From contig DDNP01000022.1 of the NCBI GenBank assembly GCA_002341185.1, positions 106,659 through 145,127 on the forward strand: a DNA stretch of 38,469 bases, in the 5' to 3' direction. Shown piece by piece: positions 16,788 to 22,652 of the stretch (the first letter of the stretch is position 1; each line of letters starts with the position of its first letter). A program made the position numbers and the translations under genes. The notes beneath the pieces are model-generated. The model had not been told where the DNA came from and searched no databases. It saw nothing but the letters and a program-made list of their open reading frames with translations. This DNA is from Candidatus Neomicrothrix sp. UBA2517 (GTDB taxonomy: Bacteria > Actinomycetota > Acidimicrobiia > Acidimicrobiales > UBA8592).

Positions 16788-18114
16788 GCAGCCTTTAGTA
16801 AGCGAAACTGAATCGCATCGAGGAGGTTTTGGAGAGCTTGGAGGTGAAGAACGAGGATTCATCGACCGCACTTTTCGCGAGCGCATAATATTAGTTGGCC
16901 TTGATAGAGGAATCGAAGCTGACTTATCAATAGCTGCGCAAATGGCCGAGTTGCAAGAATTAGTGTCTACAGCAGGAGCTGATGTGATTCATGTAGAAGT
17001 GCAGAAACGTAATTCGCCTGACCCCGCAACTTTCATTGGGAGAGGAAAAGTGAAAGAGATATTTGAGTTGGCAGAAAAGTATGATGCTGACACAGTTGTC
17101 TTTAATGATGATCTAACACCTGCTCAGCAAAATAATTTAGAAAAGGCGTTCAAGCGATCTGCAATTGATAGGACAGCTGTAATACTTGATATCTTTGCCC
17201 AAAATGCAAGTACTCCAGAGGGAAAAGCTCAAGTTGAGTTAGCTCAATTACAGTACTTACTACCGCGACTTCGCGGCAGCGGTATCTCTCTTAGCCAGCA
17301 AGCGGGAGGGATAGGAACACGGGGTCCTGGCGAAACGAAATTAGAAATCGACCGAAGAAGGCTGGTCCGAAAAGTTCATAGTTTGCAAAAGCAACTGACA
17401 GCAATCGAATCAGCGAGAAAGAATCAATCAAAGCGTCGACGGAAATCTGTAAATCAATCAATCGCTATTGTGGGCTATACGAACGCTGGAAAGTCTACTT
17501 TGCTCAACTGTCTGACCAAATTAAATGATGATGCTTTAGTTGCTGATCGCCTCTTTGCCACCCTTGACCCGATAACAAGAGCTATTCAATTAACTGGCGG
17601 TGAGAGAATATATTTAAGTGATACTGTCGGTTTTGTCCGTAACCTTCCTCATCATTTGGTAGAGGCATTCAAAACCACATTGGATGTTGTTACTGAAGCA
17701 GACTTACTAATACATGTGGTTGATGGAAGCAACCCTAATGCTCATAAGGATATAAGCGCAGTACACCAAGTGCTTGATGAGATTGACGCTTCAGAAATAC
17801 CAGAATTGATTATCTTCAATAAGGCGGATAAGGGTATCGCAGATATAGCTATGTCGGATTATTCAGAATCAGTGAAAATTTCAGCGAAGACCGGTGTAGG
17901 AATCGAAAAAATGATGGAAAAGATCAGTGATTTATTGCGCTCAAAACTCAGTGTGTATGAATTATCGCTACCGTTGTCGAGAGGTGATCTGATAGCTCAA
18001 GTGCATCGTGAAGCTCAGGTTCTGATCGAAGACGTCTACGAGGATAAACTGATAATGAGAGCCAGATTGGATGATTATGCTTTCTTCAGGCTCAAGGACT
18101 ACATCAGCGAGTAA
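16780..18114 (+). CDS. hflX: GTPase HflX
   Basis: A protein of 444 aa from a GTG start. HflX is a ribosome-associated GTPase that splits stalled ribosomes in characterised bacteria. The N-terminal HflX domain ends with a helical linker containing GGIGTRGPGETKLEIDRRR. The G domain follows: G1 GYTNAGKST (about 232-240), G3 DTVGFVRNLPHHLVEAF and G4 NKAD. A C-terminal extension is present. The genes dapF and hflX are adjacent in many actinobacteria. The stop is 4 bp before the aminotransferase ATG. Confidence 0.94.
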   Translation: MSEQPLVSETESHRGGFGELGGEERGFIDRTFRERIILVGLDRGIEADLSIAAQMAELQELVSTAGADVIHVEVQKRNSPDPATFIGRGKVKEIFELAEKYDADTVVFNDDLTPAQQNNLEKAFKRSAIDRTAVILDIFAQNASTPEGKAQVELAQLQYLLPRLRGSGISLSQQAGGIGTRGPGETKLEIDRRRLVRKVHSLQKQLTAIESARKNQSKRRRKSVNQSIAIVGYTNAGKSTLLNCLTKLNDDALVADRLFATLDPITRAIQLTGGERIYLSDTVGFVRNLPHHLVEAFKTTLDVVTEADLLIHVVDGSNPNAHKDISAVHQVLDEIDASEIPELIIFNKADKGIADIAMSDYSESVKISAKTGVGIEKMMEKISDLLRSKLSVYELSLPLSRGDLIAQVHREAQVLIEDVYEDKLIMRARLDDYAFFRLKDYISE

Positions 18115-18118
18115 TTAA

Positions 18119-19234
18119 ATGAAGAATTTTGAACTACCTCCGTACCCCTATGACCTTCTAAATCCGTATCGTGATATCGCTGCGAATCACAACGGTGGCT
18201 TGATCGATCTTTCGGTTGGAACACCATGTGACCCTCCACCTAATTCTGTCATCAAAAAGTTATCTATGTCGCAGAATGAGCGAAGCTATCCCAAATCTGT
18301 TGGTTCAGAGGAGTACTTGAATGCTTGTAGGCAATGGCTAGTTAGACGCTTAAATGTTGGTTCAGATGACACTAAACATATCGCTGGATGTATTGGTACA
18401 AAAGAATTCGTGGCCGCTGTGCCCAGGGATCTAAGGCTGAAGTATCCCGAGAAGGATACAGTTTTATACCCCGCAGTGAGTTATCCGTCTTATGCGATGG
18501 GTGCTTCTCTTGCAGGATGTCGGGCAGTTCCAGTGCCAGTGGATGATCAATCAAGATTAGATCTTAGGAAAATTAAAGATGAAGACGTTGAAAGGGCATT
18601 GCTCCTTTGGGTTAATTCACCTAACAACCCAACTGGGGTGCTAGAAGATACTCAATCTTTAGTTCATTGGGGACGAAGCAATAATGTTCCTATTTTTAGT
18701 GATGAATGTTATATAGAATTTACTTGGAATGATAATCCTTCGACTGTCCTACATCACGGGAATCAAGGCGTGATAGCTGTCCACTCACTGTCCAAGCGTT
18801 CGAATCTGGCAGGCCTACGAGCAGGTTTTTACGCAGGAGATCCCGACTTAGTGGATTGGCTCAGCGAAGTTCGAAAGCATGCAGGGAAAATGATCCCAGG
18901 GCCAGTCCAAGCAGCATCTGTAATTGCATGGGAGGATGACTTACACGTCGATCAACAAAGGGCTATTTATAAAGAAAGGTTAGCGTTACTGGTAGATTCA
19001 TTTCAAAAATTGGGCTACCAAGTCGATAAGCCTCAGGGTGCCTTCTATCTATGGGCAAAATGTGAAGGGTATAGCAGTTGGGACATGGTCTCTGACTTAG
19101 CTGAAAGATTTGGGGTTATTGTTACACCAGGTGATTTCTTTGGTGATTCATGCACACAAAACGTTCGCGTAGCAGCAGTTCAGCCTGACCAAATAATTGC
19201 AGAACTTGAAGAAAGATTTATGGGGGACTTGTAA
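18119..19234 (+). CDS. dapC: Class I/II PLP aminotransferase, probable N-succinyldiaminopimelate aminotransferase
   Basis: A protein of 371 aa of the fold type I aminotransferases. The PLP-binding lysine is K226 in HSLSKRSNLAG; NSPNNPTG, the SDECY block and the RVAAVQ region near the C-terminus are standard. The N-terminus PPYPYDLLNPY with LIDLSVGTPCDPPP resembles the actinobacterial DapC group. It is followed 24 bp later by a dapE-like gene, the next enzyme but one in the succinylase route, which supports the role. Substrate specificity within this family is hard to fix from sequence, so the exact name is inferred partly from context. Confidence 0.82.
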   Translation: MKNFELPPYPYDLLNPYRDIAANHNGGLIDLSVGTPCDPPPNSVIKKLSMSQNERSYPKSVGSEEYLNACRQWLVRRLNVGSDDTKHIAGCIGTKEFVAAVPRDLRLKYPEKDTVLYPAVSYPSYAMGASLAGCRAVPVPVDDQSRLDLRKIKDEDVERALLLWVNSPNNPTGVLEDTQSLVHWGRSNNVPIFSDECYIEFTWNDNPSTVLHHGNQGVIAVHSLSKRSNLAGLRAGFYAGDPDLVDWLSEVRKHAGKMIPGPVQAASVIAWEDDLHVDQQRAIYKERLALLVDSFQKLGYQVDKPQGAFYLWAKCEGYSSWDMVSDLAERFGVIVTPGDFFGDSCTQNVRVAAVQPDQIIAELEERFMGDL

Positions 19235-19258
19235 GAAAAGACCGAGTACAATGCAGTT

Positions 19259-20344
19259 ATGGTACAAGGTTTATCTGAGTTAGCTAATGTTTTTGACCTC
19301 ACACATCGCCTCGTTTGTATCCCCTCTGAAAGTTTTCACGAATCTGAAATCGCTACATTTGTTGAAACACAGTTGGCTGAAGCCCCTTGGTTGACTACTA
19401 CTAGGATAGGTGACAACGTTATTGCTCAATCTAATGACTCAAAGGGTATACGGTTGCTATTAGGTGGACATACAGATACTGTCCCTGCCCAAGGCAACGA
19501 TCAAATTCGCTTATCTGATAGCTCGATTTGGGGAATAGGTACAGCTGACATGAAAGGTGGCATTGCAATAATGTTGTCGCTTGCAATGAATTTGCCTCAA
19601 ACTGCGGTTGATATGACTTACGTTTTCTATGCCCGAGAGGAAGTGGCTCACAAACACAATGGCCTGCTAGAAATTGAGCGAAAAAACCCAGAGCTACTTC
19701 GTGCGGATCTAGCAATCCTTGGGGAGCCTACTTCAGGGAATATTGAAGCCGGTTGCCAGGGAACAATGAGGTTCAGGCTTGAGCTTAAAGGCGAACGAGC
19801 TCATACCGCTCGACCTTGGATGGGTAGAAACGCAATTCATAGATTGCATCACGTACTCAAGGCGATTGAGAGTTATGAAAGTCGGAGTCCGTTGATTGAA
19901 GGGTGCCAATACCGAGAAGCTCTTCAAGTCGTAGGTATTGAAGGCGGAATAGCTGGCAATGTTGTCCCAGACACTAGCGCCTTGACAATCAATCACCGAG
20001 TTGCTCCTGATCGAGATTTGGATATAGCGGAGAGAGAAATAAGACAGCTTTTATCACCCTTCATGGAAGAAGGTGACCAACTCACCATAGTGGATTCAGC
20101 GCCTCCCGCTAAGCCAGGTTTGACCAACCCAATGCTTGATGCAATGATCAAAAATCATGACCTGCAGGTTGAAGCTAAATTAGGCTGGACAGATGTAGCT
20201 TTTTTCGATCAAAGAGGTATTCCCGCAGCGAATTTTGGCCCAGGGGATGCAACTCTTGCTCACACTAGCAACGAACAAATTGACCGATCATCCATTGATC
20301 AATGTTATTTAGCTTTGAAACAGGTAGTAACAGAAGGTGTCTAG
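19259..20344 (+). CDS. dapE: Succinyl-diaminopimelate desuccinylase (M20 metallopeptidase)
   Basis: A protein of 361 aa with the M20 dizinc layout: H71 and D73 in GGHTDT, D97 in ADMKGG, the EE pair at 127-128 in AREEVA, and a late His in LAHTSNE. GWTDVAFF and GIPAANFGPGD near the C-terminus are typical of the actinobacterial DapE group. It releases LL-diaminopimelate from the N-succinyl intermediate. Position next to the probable dapC supports the assignment over a general M20 amidohydrolase. Its stop codon overlaps that of lexA (CTAG, 20341-20344) on the opposite strand. Confidence 0.88.
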   Translation: MVQGLSELANVFDLTHRLVCIPSESFHESEIATFVETQLAEAPWLTTTRIGDNVIAQSNDSKGIRLLLGGHTDTVPAQGNDQIRLSDSSIWGIGTADMKGGIAIMLSLAMNLPQTAVDMTYVFYAREEVAHKHNGLLEIERKNPELLRADLAILGEPTSGNIEAGCQGTMRFRLELKGERAHTARPWMGRNAIHRLHHVLKAIESYESRSPLIEGCQYREALQVVGIEGGIAGNVVPDTSALTINHRVAPDRDLDIAEREIRQLLSPFMEEGDQLTIVDSAPPAKPGLTNPMLDAMIKNHDLQVEAKLGWTDVAFFDQRGIPAANFGPGDATLAHTSNEQIDRSSIDQCYLALKQVVTEGV

Positions 20345-20976
20345 AGCTTTCGAAGAACCGAAACAACCTTTCCATAGACTGCAACTTCTGCTGAAGAGTA
20401 ACAAAGAGGTTGCATAGTAGCATTGGCCGGTGTGAGGGTTACCTCATCATTATTCTGAGAAAATGTCTTAATCGTGGCTTCGTCACCGGGAATGCCGGCC
20501 ACAACCACATCACCATTAGTCGCAGTTGATTGTTTTGAAGCGACGACAAAATCACCATCTAATATTCCGTTATCTATCATTGAGTCACCACGAACGCGGA
20601 GCATAAACAATTCGCCGTCACCAGTAAAATCTAAAGGTAGTGGCATCACCTCTTCAATATTTTCTGCCGCTAGGACTCCAGTTCCTGCAGCTACGTCTCC
20701 GACAAGTGGAACATGGGCTACTGGCCTTCGATCAATAATTGCACCAGAGCCTGCATCCCAATGAACTTCAATAGCTCTTGGTTTAGTTGGGTCGCGACGA
20801 ATATACCCGCGATCCTGAAGAGTACTCAAATGGGTATGCACTGTAGCGGGCGAATTTAACCCTACGGCTTGACCAATTTCCCTGACCGTGGGTGGAAATC
20901 CGTTGTCCTTTATAGTTTGGTCTATAAATTCTAAAATCTTCCGCTGTCGGGGGGTAGGTTCTTTTTTAACCATCAT
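20341..20976 (-). CDS. lexA: SOS repressor LexA
   Basis: A protein of 211 aa from the ATG at 20976, chosen because TTGAGGAAA lies just upstream; a TTG at 20988 is in frame but would consume this site. A winged helix-turn-helix fills residues 5-70 (PTPRQRKILEFI, PTVREIGQAVGL). The cleavage site A97-G98 lies in GDVAAGTG, the catalytic serine is S132 in RGDSMID and the lysine is K170 in EATIKTF. LexA represses SOS genes until RecA filaments promote self-cleavage. Four boxes in its own upstream region predict autoregulation. Confidence 0.96.
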   Translation of the reverse strand: MMVKKEPTPRQRKILEFIDQTIKDNGFPPTVREIGQAVGLNSPATVHTHLSTLQDRGYIRRDPTKPRAIEVHWDAGSGAIIDRRPVAHVPLVGDVAAGTGVLAAENIEEVMPLPLDFTGDGELFMLRVRGDSMIDNGILDGDFVVASKQSTATNGDVVVAGIPGDEATIKTFSQNNDEVTLTPANATMQPLCYSSAEVAVYGKVVSVLRKL

Positions 20977-21013
20977 AATTTTCCTCAAGATAATTTTTTT
21001 TTAAATTACACTG

Positions 21014-21042
21014 TTGTAACCGAACACTTGTTCGCATATAAT
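21014..21042 (+). promoter_or_regulatory. Promoter of the LysM gene, with an SOS box in the spacer
   Basis: TTGTAA (21014-21019) and a perfect TATAAT (21037-21042) are separated by 17 bp, and the spacer contains a LexA box (21022-21033). The layout repeats that of the recA promoter. Transcription should begin near 21049, inside the second box, so LexA would block both polymerase binding and the start site. Confidence 0.75.
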
Positions 21043-21085
21043 AGAACATGTGTTCGTAGAACTAATGTTCGCCGAACAATTGTTC
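21022..21085. promoter_or_regulatory. Cluster of four LexA (SOS) boxes between lexA and the LysM gene
   Basis: Four exact GAAC-N4-GTTC sites occur in 64 bp: GAACACTTGTTC (21022-21033), GAACATGTGTTC (21044-21055), GAACTAATGTTC (21059-21070) and GAACAATTGTTC (21074-21085). The first and last have the extended CGAAC/GTTCG form. Centres of the last three are exactly 15 bp apart; the first is 22 bp from the second. They can serve both divergent genes. Confidence 0.93.
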
Positions 21086-21137
21086 GTTGTCAAGTAATAC
21101 TGACAAAAATGTCACACGTGCCTGAAAGGATGTAATT

Positions 21138-21578
21138 ATGCAACCGAAATTAAACTTCCACCCAGTATTTGAAACAAATTCTTTAGATCAGAATTACACG
21201 AGCCTTTCTCACTGCATTTATGAAGCCAAAGTAAGTAATGAGTTCCCCAGAAATAACCTAGTTACTGCCACAAATATGCCTACAAGCAAATATTTTGGGA
21301 TTCGAAGAATTCTGACCGGGCTTTTGCTTGTAGTAATTGGTGCGTTGATGTGGACAGTAGTCACCCATGTTGCCGGACTGAACACAGATCAAGTAGGAGC
21401 TGACCTATCTCCCGACGCTCCACAAGAGATTTACGTCGTTCAGTCCGGTGACACACTCTGGTCAATAGCAATGGGATTAGATACTGACGGAGACCCCAGA
21501 GACACAGTCGATAAACTAGCTGGTTTGAATGGGGGGAGCGATCTTTATATAGGTCAACGGTTAGTCGTAGGAAATTGA
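21138..21578 (+). CDS. SOS-controlled LysM membrane protein, candidate division inhibitor (YneA/Rv2719c-like position)
   Basis: A protein of 146 aa with a cytoplasmic N-terminal part (1-55), one membrane helix (about 56-77) and an external LysM domain (about 98-144; IYVVQSGDTLWSIA and LYIGQRLVV) that should bind peptidoglycan. It is divergent from lexA and sits behind four SOS boxes. YneA of Bacillus and Rv2719c of Mycobacterium tuberculosis have the same LysM architecture and lexA neighbourhood, and both restrain or alter division or cell-wall growth during SOS. A good AAAGGATG site supports the ATG at 21138. An internal ATG at 21276 would give a shorter, more YneA-like N-terminus. The checkpoint role is inference. 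Confidence 0.82.
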   Translation: MQPKLNFHPVFETNSLDQNYTSLSHCIYEAKVSNEFPRNNLVTATNMPTSKYFGIRRILTGLLLVVIGALMWTVVTHVAGLNTDQVGADLSPDAPQEIYVVQSGDTLWSIAMGLDTDGDPRDTVDKLAGLNGGSDLYIGQRLVVGN

Positions 21579-21595
21579 TAAATAATTTGAAAGAG

Positions 21596-22348
21596 TCAAC
21601 GATTAGCGAGACTTTTCTGAATTCCTCGGTTTCTTAAATACCTACTAAATGTAAACCCGTTAATTTCTATCTTCCTAACTTCCTCAAAGTGTCCGGATGG
21701 ATAGCTTTTATCGGTTGTGACGATAGCACTGTCAAGGTCATCGGAATAGAAGGGGCTGAAAGTGATACAAAGCTCATCAAAGAGGTCTGCAGCCACCAAT
21801 TGTTTATTGATCGAAGGCCCGCCCTCGACCAGTACGATTTGTCCTCTTTGCATTGTTAATTTATCAATACCCTCCCGGAAATCTACACGCTCCTTACCTG
21901 CTGAGATAATTTCATACCTTTCTAAAAGTTTGGTCTTTTCCGCATCACGAGAAGATTCTGATGTAAGAAGCGTAGGGGAATATGTATCCGATGAGAAAAG
22001 AGGTGTTTCTCGATTAATTTTTAAACTATTGCTCACGACAGTGATACGAGGAAGTAAGCGCTTTCCTGATAATTTACGCTCTTCTATTTCCTCTTCTGTC
22101 AGCCTTGGCGGCTTGTACTGCTCATCGTGGACAGTCCTCAGCCCGACCAAAATGAAATCAGAAAGGCTTCTAAGTGTTCTAAAGAGTGCCTTATCTTCAT
22201 CTCCGCCTAACTGTCCGGAAAGCCCCTTTCTAGTGGCTAAGCCATTTGAAGAAGCAATCATATTTAACATCACCCAAGGACGCCCATCTTCATGAATTCT
22301 CGTATCAGTTCGATAAAGCTCCGTAAGTTTGGTTATATCAGATGTAAT
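21596..22348 (-). CDS. RibD C-terminal-type (pyrimidine) reductase, probable ATT start
   Basis: The core matches the RibD_C/dihydrofolate-reductase-like fold: LNMIASSNGLATRKG, LGGDEDKALFRTLRSL, and the NADPH-binding block VLVEGGPSINKQLV. Members reduce the pyrimidine intermediate of riboflavin synthesis, or related substrates. The first in-frame ATG/GTG codons (22270, 22273) would cut off the conserved RPWV block. The frame stays open upstream, encoding a plausible N-terminus ending in HEDGRPWV. An ATT at 22346-22348 sits 8 bp after an AGGAG site (22357-22361) and is the best start, giving 250 aa. No deaminase domain is present. It occupies the slot where actinobacteria usually carry nrdR. 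Confidence 0.78.
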   Translation of the reverse strand: MTSDITKLTELYRTDTRIHEDGRPWVMLNMIASSNGLATRKGLSGQLGGDEDKALFRTLRSLSDFILVGLRTVHDEQYKPPRLTEEEIEERKLSGKRLLPRITVVSNSLKINRETPLFSSDTYSPTLLTSESSRDAEKTKLLERYEIISAGKERVDFREGIDKLTMQRGQIVLVEGGPSINKQLVAADLFDELCITFSPFYSDDLDSAIVTTDKSYPSGHFEEVRKIEINGFTFSRYLRNRGIQKSLANR

Positions 22349-22652
22349 GGCACTTACTCCTGTTCAGCCTGTGGAAAAGACCCTATTATTTCCACAAAGA
22401 AATCCCCATTGAATTCCTATAGTAATCCACAGACCACCTTAGCTAGATTACCTTACAGTGACGGATCTAAACGCCTATTGGTGGAATGTTGGCAGAATGA
22501 GAATGCAAAATATAGTATTGGCTATTGGCTGTATTCAGGTCTGCTTGGGAGTTCTGCAAATCAATATTGACCGTAAGAATTCTCAACCTATCTGTGGAGC
22601 AGGTCCGTCACAACATCCGCAAAACGACAATAGTGATAAGGGATAAATTATT
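22349..22652. other. 304-bp intergenic region upstream of nrdJ
   Basis: No convincing gene is present; two short overlapping frames here lack domain similarity and consistent coding features. Visible elements are an 8-bp inverted repeat TGTGGAAA/TTTCCACA (22370-22377, 22389-22396), further CCACAG and CTGTGG words (near 22428 and 22589), and a promoter candidate at 22489-22516. About 130 nt would then form the nrdJ leader. I could not fit a cobalamin riboswitch or a clear NrdR box to it. Confidence 0.5.
22489..22516 (+). promoter_or_regulatory. Candidate nrdJ promoter
   Basis: TTGGCA (22489-22494) and TATAGT (22511-22516) are 16 bp apart, a plausible sigma-70-type promoter pointing at nrdJ, with a leader of about 130 nt. 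There is no second line of evidence. Confidence 0.35.

Noticed and set aside
21762..22295. Plus-strand open frame of 177 aa opposite the RibD_C-type reductase.
   Set aside because: Its Ser-rich composition and lack of motifs fit an antisense shadow of the real gene, which has recognisable family blocks.
22292..22646. Two overlapping plus-strand frames (92 and 62 aa) before nrdJ, one with a CSACGK motif that hints at NrdR.
   Set aside because: Neither has the NrdR zinc ribbon (CPxC...) or ATP-cone, no ribosome binding sites were seen, and the first overlaps the likely N-terminal codons of the opposite-strand reductase gene.
22349..22652. Possible cobalamin riboswitch before the B12-dependent RNR.
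   Set aside because: Words such as ATCCGCAA and GGAGCAGGTC resemble parts of the consensus, but the ordered core (GCCACTG, CCCGCAACTG, the B12 box) could not be assembled. A covariance search is needed.
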